Assembly (NCBI GenBank): GCA_900771005.1
Contig: CAAGMI010000197.1
Coordinates: 1 to 24,843 of the forward strand
Direction of reading: 5' to 3'
From: Rikenellaceae bacterium
GTDB taxonomy: Bacteria; Bacteroidota; Bacteroidia; Bacteroidales; UBA932
Length of the DNA stretch: 24,843 nucleotides
Under the pieces are notes generated by a model that did not search any database, had not been told where the DNA came from, and was given only the letters and a program-made list of their open reading frames with translations. Shown here piece by piece: positions 1 through 6,785 of the stretch; within the stretch, counting starts at the first letter, position 1, and the number at the start of each line of letters is the position of its first letter. A program made the position numbers and the translations under genes.

Positions 1-1
1 A

Positions 2-472
2 GAGACTGCTAAATCTGATTTCACCGTTGACAACATAACTGGAAAGTATCGGACTCTTTCCAATGAAGAGTGGAAGTATCTATTTGAAACTCGCACAAAT
101 GCAGACAATCTTTATAAGTTTGAGGTTACAGTCTGTGGCTTAAGTAATTGCGTTGTCATTGCACCGGATAATTGGGATATAAACACTAACCCTCTCCAGA
201 CTTCATACAGTGCGCCAGACTGGGTAAAAGCCGAGGCTATTGGCCTAGTCTGCCTTCCCGCTACAGGCTACCGTTCTACTACGCAATATGATGGGAATTA
301 TAATCCGCGCATTGTGGGTGTTGGCGATTATGGTTACTATTGGTCTTCTTCTGCAATCGACACTAACTTCGCGTACCTTGTGAGATTCGTGCATTACCAC
401 ATCTATGCTAACGAATACAAAAACCGCTTTGACGTTGGTTGCTCAATCCGCCTTGTATTAGATATCAAGTAA
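2..472 (+). CDS. DUF1566/FISUMP-like surface protein, C-terminal part (5' end outside window)
   Basis: Reading frame 2 is open from the window edge to a TAA at 470-472, giving 156 residues with no start codon in view. The fragment contains LSNEEWKYLF, then APDNWDI, a central GLVCLPATGYR, then GYYWSSS and a final GCSIRLVLDIK. The order of W-x-L-S/EW, LPA-x-G-x-R, YWSS and a terminal V/IRLV is that of FISUMP/DUF1566-like domains (related to the formylglycine-generating-enzyme/C-type-lectin-like fold) that are abundant on Bacteroidota surface proteins. The family assignment rests on remembered motif order. Function is unknown; it is likely a surface or secreted ligand-binding domain. A decayed relative with the same type of C-terminal domain lies at 2384-3232. 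Confidence 0.7.
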   Translation, partial: ETAKSDFTVDNITGKYRTLSNEEWKYLFETRTNADNLYKFEVTVCGLSNCVVIAPDNWDINTNPLQTSYSAPDWVKAEAIGLVCLPATGYRSTTQYDGNYNPRIVGVGDYGYYWSSSAIDTNFAYLVRFVHYHIYANEYKNRFDVGCSIRLVLDIK

Positions 473-569
473 TGAAGAGACGCTTTCCTTAAGTATAAAA
501 GCATGAAAAGTTCAGATATTCCGATAGGAAAATATATCCGAAGCCAACAAATTAAAATTTATGCGCACT

Positions 570-1541
570 ATGAAAAAGACTTTAACAATAATTTTTAGCT
601 TGCTCGCCTTCGTTGCTTCCTATGCCCAGAAAGTGGATTATCGCGTAATATCGGTCAATGAAGAATTGGACAAAAAGATGACTAAAATTACATCTGAAAG
701 TGATCATGTGTTTTGGTATCAGGTAGAAAGGACACGCCGCGGAGTCGTATGGGCTCCTAATAGGAGAATTGCTCTATCACCTGATGGAAACGAAATAGCC
801 TTTCTGTCAGAAACGGATACCGGGTTTAATGTATTTGTCAAGAATTTGGATGGTTCTGGAAGAACTGTCCAAAGAACAGACAAGGATGTGGTGTTTGATC
901 TCTCATATTCGCCAGATGGAACAACTTTGTGCTTTAATGAGGGAACTGAGAGCAATTGTCAGATTCTAACTACGGATGCTAAGCGCGGGTACGACTGCAA
1001 TCAGATAACATATGGGGCGACGGACTATTCTCCGATGTATAGTGATGATATGACGTACATTTTCTTCTCCAGGTTGGAACAACACGGCACCAGTGTGTGG
1101 AGTTTTGACACCAGGGATATGACGCTCTGCAGACGCTCAAGCGGACACTACCCCTGCCCGATTCCCGGCACAAAATCTTTTGTATGTGATAGAGAAAGCA
1201 GCAATGGAAAGAGGGAGATATGGAAAATTGATTACGAAAGAGGAACTGAGGAGTGTATTGCCTCCGGCCCCGGAAGGTTTACCACGCCTTCCGTTTCTCC
1301 TGATGGAGAGTGGGTGGCTTTCACAGGAGAGACGGCAGTGCCATACGGAAAGGGGTACTACTACAATACGGACATATATGCATGCCGCACGGACGGTTCT
1401 CAATTGACTCAGCTTACTTTTCACGTATGTGAGGATCTGTGCCCGGTTTGGAGTGCAGACGGCAAATACATATACTTCATATCCCAGCGTGGTGATTCAA
1501 AAGGCACCGCCAACATTTGGAAGATGTCCTTTGAGCATTGA
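570..1541 (+). CDS. Secreted PD40/WD40-like beta-propeller protein (TolB-like)
   Basis: This is a 323-residue protein from the ATG at 570; an in-frame ATG at 561 would add three residues (MRT), but 570 gives a cleaner signal peptide (MKKTLTIIFSLLAFVASYAQ, cleavage near AQ-K). The mature part carries repeated PD40-type blades: ALSPDGNEIAF, SYSPDGTTLCF, MYSDDMTYIFF, SVSPDGEWVAF and VWSADGKYIYF, the last followed by NIWKMSFEH. These S-x-D-G-x-x-I/L-x-F repeats are typical of TolB-like propellers that mediate protein-protein contacts in the periplasm. No catalytic domain is visible, so it is not a prolyl peptidase. It sits 38 bp upstream of a barrel protein gene (1580-2221), and the pair may be co-transcribed. 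Its specific role is unknown. Confidence 0.8.
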   Translation: MKKTLTIIFSLLAFVASYAQKVDYRVISVNEELDKKMTKITSESDHVFWYQVERTRRGVVWAPNRRIALSPDGNEIAFLSETDTGFNVFVKNLDGSGRTVQRTDKDVVFDLSYSPDGTTLCFNEGTESNCQILTTDAKRGYDCNQITYGATDYSPMYSDDMTYIFFSRLEQHGTSVWSFDTRDMTLCRRSSGHYPCPIPGTKSFVCDRESSNGKREIWKIDYERGTEECIASGPGRFTTPSVSPDGEWVAFTGETAVPYGKGYYYNTDIYACRTDGSQLTQLTFHVCEDLCPVWSADGKYIYFISQRGDSKGTANIWKMSFEH

Positions 1542-1579
1542 ATTAATCAAATTAATTTCATCATAAAACCAAAATTCCT

Positions 1580-2221
1580 ATGAAAAAATTATTTCTAATC
1601 TCATTGTGCCTTGCTGCTGCATTTTCCGCCAATGCGCAGTTTGTGCAAAACGGCAGCTACTCAGATGCAGGCGGCGGTGTTCAATATGCAGGCAAAACAG
1701 GGTATAATAAAATTGCAGCTATTGTCAGTGTCGCCTCTCTTAATTCCTCGCTCGGATCAGAAAAATGCTCCGATATAGGCCCTATGGTAGGAATAGTATA
1801 TACCAGAAACCAGCGTATGGATGACACCTCTCTGTATCTGGAATTCGGAGGCGGCTTTCTGTTTACTTGGTTTGATCAAGTAATGTACAATGACTATGAT
1901 CTGAAATTATATTCGTTGTATTTTCCGGTTAATATAGACTATCACTTCGATTTTGGTACCAATTCATACGTGTCGTTATTTACCGGGCCTTATTTAAAAT
2001 ATAATTTAGCAGTAACAGCGTTAGGCAGGAACAGATTGGATGATACAAAAAAGGTTCAAGTAGGATGGCAGGGAGGTGTTGATGTCAGCTTTGGCGGATT
2101 ATACTTAAGTTTGTCATACAACGGTGATGTTTCAAATTTGCTTGATTTTTCAGGTACAGATTATAGCAACGTTAAAAATAAAGTATCCGGTTTTGTCTTC
2201 GGTTTGGGAGTTGTATTCTGA
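1580..2221 (+). CDS. Outer-membrane beta-barrel protein (porin-like, PorT/OMP_b-brl type)
   Basis: This 213-residue protein begins with a signal peptide (MKKLFLISLCLAAAFSANAQ). The rest is rich in alternating polar and aromatic or hydrophobic stretches characteristic of outer-membrane strands (for example SLYLEFGGGFLFTWF, YSLYFPVNIDYHFDF, YVSLFTGPYLKYNLAV, GGLYLSLSYNGDV) and ends in FVFGLGVVF with the C-terminal phenylalanine used for BAM recognition. The size fits an 8- to 10-stranded barrel. It follows the propeller gene at 570-1541 by 38 bp on the same strand, which suggests co-transcription and perhaps a periplasmic propeller acting with an outer-membrane barrel. The substrate or function is not identifiable. 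Confidence 0.75.
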   Translation: MKKLFLISLCLAAAFSANAQFVQNGSYSDAGGGVQYAGKTGYNKIAAIVSVASLNSSLGSEKCSDIGPMVGIVYTRNQRMDDTSLYLEFGGGFLFTWFDQVMYNDYDLKLYSLYFPVNIDYHFDFGTNSYVSLFTGPYLKYNLAVTALGRNRLDDTKKVQVGWQGGVDVSFGGLYLSLSYNGDVSNLLDFSGTDYSNVKNKVSGFVFGLGVVF

Positions 2222-2383
2222 TGATTGCCAAAGTTAATAAATTATATATCAACGAATTGGTAGCCGGTTATGCTATACAATGAAAATTTTGAAAAAAATG
2301 ATATCAGGGTGGTGAAATCCCCGCACCTCCCTCATTTGATAATCAAGTCAGGGGTACTTGAGCAATTACGAAAATAGAAATGA

Positions 2384-3232
2384 CACGAAACATTCTCTGA
2401 CTCGTGGGTGAAAACAGATCTGAGGCGAGATGGTTTCTGGAATTTTAACAATAGGGGCTATGAAGTACTGATGAGCATCATGTTCGAAGCTAATCCTGCA
2501 ACAAAGAATCGTTGCGCTACTATCAAAATCTACGCTTCTGATGGCAAGACTTTGATTCATACCTTTACGGTAAATCAGAAGGCGCAGACGTTTGATGTCA
2601 AGGAAAAAGTTTATTTGGACAAGACGGGTGGTGCATAGACAGTAACAATTTCCACGGGCTTGCCTTCATGGGAGGCTTCAAGTAGTGCATCATGGCTGAC
2701 ATTCAGCAAGAACGGCAACCAGATTACGCTGCGTGCAGAGGAATACACCGGCAGTAGTGCCGACAGAACTGCTACCATCACTTTCAAGGATCTTGATCGC
2801 AAGATTACTGTCATACAGAGCAAGTATGCTGTAGGTGATACTTATCAGGAGGGTAAGATTACAGGAACAGTTATTGTGATGAGCGATTCTGTCCGCCTCA
2901 TTCGCAGTAAAAATCTCGGTAAGGCCGCTTGGTCAACAGAGGAGGTCAAAACCGGTGCTACTAGCAGAAATGATGGTGTATACAATACCAACATTATTAA
3001 AGCAATACCTGGTTACAAGACACTCTATCCCGCATTTGCACTCGTTGAGGCGTTGAATGTAGATGGTGCAACGGGATGGTATCTGCCAGCTGAACAAGAA
3101 GGCTTTAAACTTCGTGTTTCTGAAAAGGTTTGGTCTTCAAGTGAACATGATTCCGGTAATGCTCGCACGGCTTCTAATAATTATGATATTAAATCAAGAC
3201 AATATGACATCTACGGCATCCGCCGCTTCTAA
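2384..3232 (+). pseudogene. Degenerate BACON plus DUF1566-like surface protein with in-frame amber stop
   Basis: A single reading frame runs from just after a TGA (2381-2383) to TAA at 3230-3232, broken only by TAG at 2636-2638. Translation before the stop gives SDSWVK...NRCATIKIYASDGKTLIHTFTVNQKAQ, the shape of one BACON repeat ending in its V-x-Q strand. The second BACON repeat is cut by the TAG: VYLDKTGGA-stop-TVTISTGLPSWEASSSASWLTF...DRTATITFKDLDRKITVIQSK. A GG-x-Q-TVTIS pattern is common here, so CAG to TAG is the likely lesion. The C-terminal part (GKAAWSTEEV, YPAFALVEAL, GATGWYLPAEQE, VWSSSEH) is a DUF1566-like domain, seemingly shortened between the LPA and WSS motifs. No signal peptide is present: the frame has stops at 2375 and 2381, so the 5' end is missing. 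Amber readthrough or a sequencing error are the alternatives. Confidence 0.75.
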
Positions 3233-3253
3233 CCATTCTCTATAACAAAACAT

Positions 3254-3284
3254 ATCCCCACTCACAGTCGTGTGGGGATTTTTT
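3254..3284 (+). terminator. Rho-independent terminator after the BACON pseudogene
   Basis: An 8-bp perfect stem ATCCCCAC (3254-3261) / GTGGGGAT (3272-3279) with a 10-nt loop is followed by a run of six T (3279-3284). It lies 22 bp after the pseudogene stop and separates the surface-protein block from the toxin-antitoxin pair. Confidence 0.85.
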
Positions 3285-3393
3285 CTGCTGACGCAAACAC
3301 TCGGCATAAATTTTACATAAAGCGTGCGCGAGATGAGACTTGAATGTAAATAACCGGAACACATTGAAATATTCTTTCCTTGAGAAAAATGCT

Positions 3394-3401
3394 TATCTTT
3401 G
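3394..3401 (+). promoter_or_regulatory. Candidate -7 box for the toxin-antitoxin operon
   Basis: TATCTTTG matches the Bacteroidota TAnnTTTG -7 consensus exactly and ends 13 nt before the antitoxin ATG at 3415. No convincing TTTG -33 box is seen at the usual distance. The call rests on one box plus position. Confidence 0.5.
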
Positions 3402-3414
3402 CAAAAATTGCTGT

Positions 3415-3612
3415 ATGACTCAAATAGTTTTGAACATAGAAGACAAGAAAATGGTTGCAAGCCTCAAGCGGGTTCTTGCAACAATGAATGGCGTGACCAT
3501 TGCCTCGTCAAAGAATCTCAGTCCGTATGAGAAATCAAAGATTGAAGCGCGGAACGGCGAAATCAATACTTATGCTTCCGTAGACGAACTCTTTGCGAAA
3601 GTTGGGCTGTAA
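3415..3612 (+). CDS. Putative antitoxin of a YafQ-type toxin-antitoxin module
   Basis: This 65-residue protein starts at the ATG at 3415 (MTQIVLNIEDKKMVASLKRV...). An upstream in-frame ATG at 3340 would add 25 residues, but that extension would cross the TAnnTTTG box at 3394-3401, so the short form is preferred. The sequence has an N-terminal beta-like strand (TQIVLNI), a helix, and a C-terminal acidic/amphipathic stretch (YEKSKIEARNGEINTYASVDELFAKVGL) suitable for wrapping a toxin. I do not recognise a clear RelB/DinJ ribbon-helix-helix or Phd signature. The assignment as antitoxin comes from its size and position: its TAA shares one base with the toxin ATG (translational coupling). Such antitoxins usually repress their own promoter, which is inference here. 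Confidence 0.65.
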   Translation: MTQIVLNIEDKKMVASLKRVLATMNGVTIASSKNLSPYEKSKIEARNGEINTYASVDELFAKVGL

Positions 3613-3887
3613 TGTATAAACTCAATACCACCAATCAGTTTGAGAAAGATCTCAGGCGCTGTATCAAGCGGGGATTCCCAATTGAAGAATTGCGCAAGGT
3701 AATTGGATTGCTTGTCTCTGACGGAAAACTTCCCCAGCAATATAAGCCTCATAAATTGTCAGGTAATCATTCCGGAGAATGGGAATGCCACATCAAACCG
3801 GATTGGTTGTTATTGTGGGAGCAGAACGATACGGAACTGACTCTTCTGATGTTGAATACCGGTACTCATTCGGATATATTTAAGTGA
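3612..3887 (+). CDS. YafQ-family (RelE/ParE superfamily) mRNA interferase toxin
   Basis: This 91-residue protein carries the diagnostic YafQ blocks: QYKPHKLSG, ECHIKPDWLLLW and GTHSDIF. His47, His60, Asp64 and His86 fall where E. coli YafQ has His50, His63, Asp67 and His87, and Phe90 matches its Phe91, so the active site looks intact. YafQ toxins bind the ribosome and cut mRNA within codons, slowing translation and growth. The gene overlaps the antitoxin stop by one base (TAATG). No terminator follows immediately; the next 310 bp hold palindromes. YafQ family membership is well supported; the chromosomal role (stress response or element stabilisation) is inference. Confidence 0.88.
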   Translation: MYKLNTTNQFEKDLRRCIKRGFPIEELRKVIGLLVSDGKLPQQYKPHKLSGNHSGEWECHIKPDWLLLWEQNDTELTLLMLNTGTHSDIFK

Positions 3888-4005
3888 TATTTTTGCAAAG
3901 GTTGCCAAACGGTTGACAAAAAGCATAATTAAAAAGAACGATATAGTTAACAATCAATAACTTACCCAATGGCGTCATATTCGCCTAGGGGGTACTTATT
4001 ATTCC

Positions 4006-4074
4006 AGGGGCTCTGCCCCTTTCCCCGGCGGGCTAAAGCCCTTCTGCTCGGGCCGCAAGCATAAAGATGCTTGC
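4006..4074. repeat. Cluster of three short perfect palindromes
   Basis: Three tight inverted repeats lie in tandem: AGGGGC/GCCCCT with a 3-nt loop (4006-4020), GGGCT/AGCCC with a 2-nt loop (4030-4041), and GCAAGCAT/ATGCTTGC with a 4-nt loop (4055-4074). Together with the GGAGC hairpins that follow they fill most of the 311-bp gene-free stretch 3888-4198. No T-tract follows any of them, so they are not ordinary terminators. Their high G+C contrasts with the A+T-rich DNA before 3960. They may be part of the RAYT-associated repeat. Confidence 0.7.
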
Positions 4075-4078
4075 TGTT

Positions 4079-4157
4079 GGGAGCGAAAGGTTGTCAAAGT
4101 GCTCCGAAACTGGTAATATCAAGTTAATTGGGAGCGCAACTTCAGTTTGGTGCTCCC
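4079..4157. repeat. REP-like hairpin doublet downstream of the RAYT gene
   Basis: Two hairpins share the same arms and geometry: GGGAGC (4079-4084) with GCTCC (4101-4105), and GGGAGC (4130-4135) with GCTCCC (4152-4157). Each has a 16-nt loop, and the two GGAGC arms start 51 bp apart. The loops are also complementary to each other: AGGTTG in the first can pair with CAACTT in the second, with one G-T wobble. The doublet can therefore fold as two hairpins with touching loops or as one 79-bp imperfect palindrome. The same design recurs at 5201-5278 on the other side of the transposase gene. This is the layout of BIME/REP elements mobilised by RAYT proteins. Confidence 0.75.
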
Positions 4158-4198
4158 TTCTTCACCCCAAAAGTATAGTGATGGACATATGGACGGCG

Positions 4199-5116
4199 TC
4201 ATTCCCTGATGCCTATTGATGTCAGTACCTGGGATGGTATCTTTAGCATTCTGACAATCTGTTTTGAATTGGAATTGTACTCATACTTGAGCAACTTGGC
4301 CAATTCTATTTTGGCGGAAGAAGATAGTTCCCAAGGGTGTGCGCAGTTGTACTTTCTCTGGCATATTTTCAATAACAACGAATAGATTTCGTCATCTGTA
4401 TAAAAGACGGATTCTCCTATTTCCCGGGCAATCTCCTTCATGTTTTCAATGTTTTTCCCGAGTCGATAAAAATAGTTGGATGCACTTGTAAACAGACATT
4501 CTCCATCTTCGATTCTGCAGAATGAAAGTGGTAACGCATATCCTCCATATGTCTGCATATCTGATATGTTGTCGGCCTTGTGACTGCATATGCTCTTCCT
4601 CCTCAATCTGAATGACATATCCAGGGAATTTTGAGCGGCCAAATCTTTTATGTCCTGATTGTAGAAATATCTGTTGGCACCCCAGGGATATGAAAATGGC
4701 GTATATCTTTCATTTACAAGGTATCCATTCCTGTTGATGTAGATTATCACATTGCGGGCTTCATTCAGTGTTTTGAGCAATCTATGCTTTTCAGTGAATT
4801 TGTTCCAGCCTATTCTGCGCCCGGCTTTTGTGAAATACCGTGACAGATACTTCTTTGTCGTGCTGAAAAATGTAACCACATCTGTTTCATTTCCGCTTAT
4901 TGCGAAGTGCACATGATTGGACATCAACTCGAATGTGATAATTTGAATATTCGGATGCATCATTGCACACAATCCGACGACATTCATCCCTGCCTTAAAC
5001 TCATCATCGCAAGTGAAAATTATCTCGAAATCTTCCTGCGTCCACAGATGGTAGATACTGCTCAGTTGCATAAATTCAGCCTCGCAACTGGCTTCTTTTT
5101 CGTAATAGTTCTTCAT
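4199..5116 (-). CDS. REP-associated tyrosine transposase (RAYT, Y1/HUH superfamily)
   Basis: This 305-residue protein carries the core of IS200/IS605-related Y1 transposases. FELMSNHVHFAISG (around 63-75) holds the HUH metal-binding pair His68/His70 in the usual context L-M-x-N-H-V-H. NVIIYINRNGYLV (122-134) supplies the likely nucleophile Tyr126 in the Y-I-x-x-N-x-x-G motif, and PFSYPWGANRYFY matches the Y-P-W-S-S-Y block typical of RAYTs. The C-terminal half (about 160-305) is an extension seen in Bacteroidota members. RAYTs nick and join single-stranded REP DNA hairpins and are usually single-copy domesticated genes rather than free insertion sequences. Matching hairpin doublets at 4079-4157 and 5201-5278 flank it, supporting this reading. 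The gene appears intact. Confidence 0.88.
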   Translation of the reverse strand: MKNYYEKEASCEAEFMQLSSIYHLWTQEDFEIIFTCDDEFKAGMNVVGLCAMMHPNIQIITFELMSNHVHFAISGNETDVVTFFSTTKKYLSRYFTKAGRRIGWNKFTEKHRLLKTLNEARNVIIYINRNGYLVNERYTPFSYPWGANRYFYNQDIKDLAAQNSLDMSFRLRRKSICSHKADNISDMQTYGGYALPLSFCRIEDGECLFTSASNYFYRLGKNIENMKEIAREIGESVFYTDDEIYSLLLKICQRKYNCAHPWELSSSAKIELAKLLKYEYNSNSKQIVRMLKIPSQVLTSIGIRE

Positions 5117-5200
5117 AATTCAAAGTTTCAAGTTTTTAGTTTGCCTAAAGTAACAAATATTAGCGTGCAGGAATGTATTATTTTGAATTTTTCTTAAAGC

Positions 5201-5278
5201 GGGAGCAAAATATGCGTTGGTCGCTCCATATCCATAGGTTTGATGTCATATTGGAGCAATTCAACGCTATCTGCTCCC
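5201..5278. repeat. REP-like hairpin doublet upstream of the RAYT gene
   Basis: The same architecture as the doublet at 4079-4157: GGGAGC (5201-5206) with GCTCC (5223-5227) across a 16-nt loop, and GGAGC (5253-5257) with GCTCCC (5273-5278) across a 15-nt loop, arms again 51 bp apart. Loop complementarity is perfect over six bases: GCGTTG in the first, CAACGC in the second. As one long palindrome it pairs GGGAGC, GCGTTG and GCTCCATAT with their partners in nested order, with one bulged T. Loop bases differ from the other doublet while pairing is kept, so structure rather than sequence seems conserved. Confidence 0.75.
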
Positions 5279-5282
5279 AGAA

Positions 5283-5311
5283 TTGACATCTGCAAAATGT
5301 TATTAACTTTG
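5283..5311 (+). promoter_or_regulatory. Candidate promoter for the small membrane-protein operon
   Basis: TAACTTTG (5304-5311) fits TAnnTTTG, with TTG at 5283-5285 and an 18-nt spacer as a partial -33 box. It lies 25 bp before the ATG at 5337 and starts five bases after the REP-like doublet, so the palindrome could influence transcription here. Confidence 0.5.
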
Positions 5312-5336
5312 CTGGCGCACAAGAACGCGATAGATT

Positions 5337-5639
5337 ATGCTTGTTTTCCCGATAATCATTTCTGCCATACTGTTTGTGCTCTTCATACTGGAGGCATTCA
5401 TCTTTGGTGATAAGTATGCCAGATGGTGGTTCGGGCAATGGTCAAAGGATTATAAGGACTATGATCTGAAAAAGTTCAGGTTGATACGCGGCGCGACCCT
5501 TGGAATTGTATTCATTCTTGCGTTCCTGATGGGATTCTGTGAGTTCAAGTATCTTGACATTCTTTTGCCGGCATCCCTTATTATCATAGTTCTCCACTAC
5601 TATATCATCTTGCGTTATTGCAAAAAATCAGTCAAATAA
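5337..5639 (+). CDS. Small integral membrane protein of unknown function
   Basis: This 100-residue protein has three predicted membrane segments: about 3-24 (FPIIISAILFVLFILEAFIF), 52-66 (TLGIVFILAFLMGF) and 73-92 (ILLPASLIIIVLHYYIIL). The segments are separated by a basic loop rich in Tyr and Lys (SKDYKDYDLKKFRLIRG) and followed by a short basic tail. I do not recognise a family. Its TAA overlaps the ATG of the next gene by one base, so translation is probably coupled. It is the first of four membrane-protein genes read in the same direction. Confidence 0.65.
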   Translation: MLVFPIIISAILFVLFILEAFIFGDKYARWWFGQWSKDYKDYDLKKFRLIRGATLGIVFILAFLMGFCEFKYLDILLPASLIIIVLHYYIILRYCKKSVK

Positions 5640-5812
5640 TGAAAAAGAAAAACGACTTGATCGTAAGATTGCTGCTGGGCATCCCGTTTCTTGTGTCCGC
5701 CATTCTGCGCTTTGGCTTTGAGATTAAATGGGCAGAAGGATTTTTTGCAATCATGCTTTTGCTTGTTTGCCTCTACAGCCTGTTCTTAAATCGCCCAAGC
5801 AAAGAAGAATAG
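5639..5812 (+). CDS. Small membrane protein of unknown function
   Basis: This 57-residue protein starts at the ATG at 5639, whose first base is the last base of the previous stop (TAATG). An earlier in-frame start at 5618 would lie inside the upstream gene and is less likely. Two hydrophobic segments are visible (LIVRLLLGIPFLVSAILRF and FFAIMLLLVCLYSLFL), followed by a short charged tail NRPSKEE. No family is recognised. Coupling to the upstream gene suggests a two-subunit membrane complex, which is inference. Confidence 0.6.
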   Translation: MKKKNDLIVRLLLGIPFLVSAILRFGFEIKWAEGFFAIMLLLVCLYSLFLNRPSKEE

Positions 5813-5830
5813 TCAAACGGTCACTGAATT

Positions 5831-6034
5831 ATGAGCCTTTCAAATGATCAGCGGAAAGTTATCAAGAGTATTGCTGCCTATACTCTTGCCAGCATAATTG
5901 TGTTTCCTCTATTTCACTGGAGAAAAGGAGATTTCAATTGGAATGACACATTTTTGTATTGGGCTTTGATTACTGCGGTAAATATCATTATTGCCTTGCT
6001 GCTCATCCTTGGGATGAAAATTCCAAAGGAGTAA
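5831..6034 (+). CDS. Small membrane protein of unknown function
   Basis: This 67-residue protein has two predicted membrane segments (about 13-28, IAAYTLASIIVFPLFH; and 40-61, TFLYWALITAVNIIIALLLILG). The loop WRKGDFNWND lies between them, and a charged C-terminus (MKIPKE) follows. It lies 18 bp after the previous gene and 47 bp before the CPBP protease gene. No family recognised. Confidence 0.6.
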   Translation: MSLSNDQRKVIKSIAAYTLASIIVFPLFHWRKGDFNWNDTFLYWALITAVNIIIALLLILGMKIPKE

Positions 6035-6081
6035 GACCTCTCATTTGATTACAGGAATAAACATTATCTGTGTTTTCTGAT

Positions 6082-6780
6082 ATGGCAAAATTCATTCTGA
6101 ACAGACCGGACGATTCGTTGTCGATGTCCCGTAAACAGATTGTTACGACAACTTTGAAATGGTTCCTGCTGCTGATTGGCGGAGCTGTCGTTTTAAGGAT
6201 AGCTTGCGTTGTAGCATATATGTCTATGGGGTTGAATCCAATGGAACTGACAAAGTTTGGCGGAGACCCTACTACGCATATGGCCGGGGCAACATGGAAA
6301 ACCCTGTTCAGATTGATGATTATAGCACCTTTTGCAGAGGAAGCAATGTTCCGCTTGGGCTTGTCATTCAAGAGAGTGACCTTCGCTTTATGGATAGGAC
6401 TGCTGCCAGTGGTAATCGCAGCATATCTGCATCACTGCAAAGTTTGGTATGTCCTTCTCGGGCTTGTCATTGCAGGTGCGTTGCTATTCTCTCTGGTTTA
6501 TCGCTTCACGACAGATGAACAATGGAAGGAATGGCGCGGGAGGTTCATAGTCCTCGCAATGTGGATTTCCGCAATCGGCTTCGGCCTTCTTCATTTCAGG
6601 GCATTTTCCGTGTTGAATATGCAGGTTCTGCCTTTCGCAGTTGCAACAATCCTGATTCCGATGGCCGGTGGCTGTGCAATCACTTATGCCAGAGTCAATC
6701 TGGGATTCTGGTGGGGTGTGCTGCTCCACTGCATTATCAATATCCCATCAGTGCTGATGATTGCCGTATCTATGATTTAG
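6082..6780 (+). CDS. CPBP-family intramembrane metalloprotease (CAAX protease/Abi-like)
   Basis: This is a 232-residue protein from ATG 6082; a GTG at 6070 would add four residues. It is polytopic and carries all three CPBP motifs: EEAMFR (Glu86, Glu87, Arg91), FGLLH (Phe167 to His171) and HCIIN (His216 to Asn220). These residues form the metal site and catalytic glutamate pair in the Rce1-like fold, so the enzyme looks active. Family members process prenylated peptides, act in bacteriocin maturation or self-immunity, or have unknown membrane targets. The three small membrane proteins upstream on the same strand are possible substrates or partners, which is inference. It ends 5 bp from the tatC stop, convergently. 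Confidence 0.88.
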   Translation: MAKFILNRPDDSLSMSRKQIVTTTLKWFLLLIGGAVVLRIACVVAYMSMGLNPMELTKFGGDPTTHMAGATWKTLFRLMIIAPFAEEAMFRLGLSFKRVTFALWIGLLPVVIAAYLHHCKVWYVLLGLVIAGALLFSLVYRFTTDEQWKEWRGRFIVLAMWISAIGFGLLHFRAFSVLNMQVLPFAVATILIPMAGGCAITYARVNLGFWWGVLLHCIINIPSVLMIAVSMI

Positions 6781-6785
6781 AACGG

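Noticed and set aside
4006..4020. AGGGGC/GCCCCT hairpin as a terminator for the toxin gene
   Set aside because: The bases after it are TTCCCC rather than a T-run, and it lies 119 bp beyond the toxin stop.
3971..4202. GGCGTCAT repeated at 3971-3978 and 4195-4202, as possible target-site duplication around the palindrome array
   Set aside because: Only eight bases, the second copy straddles the stop codon of the RAYT gene, and Y1/HUH transposases do not make target duplications; chance is likely.
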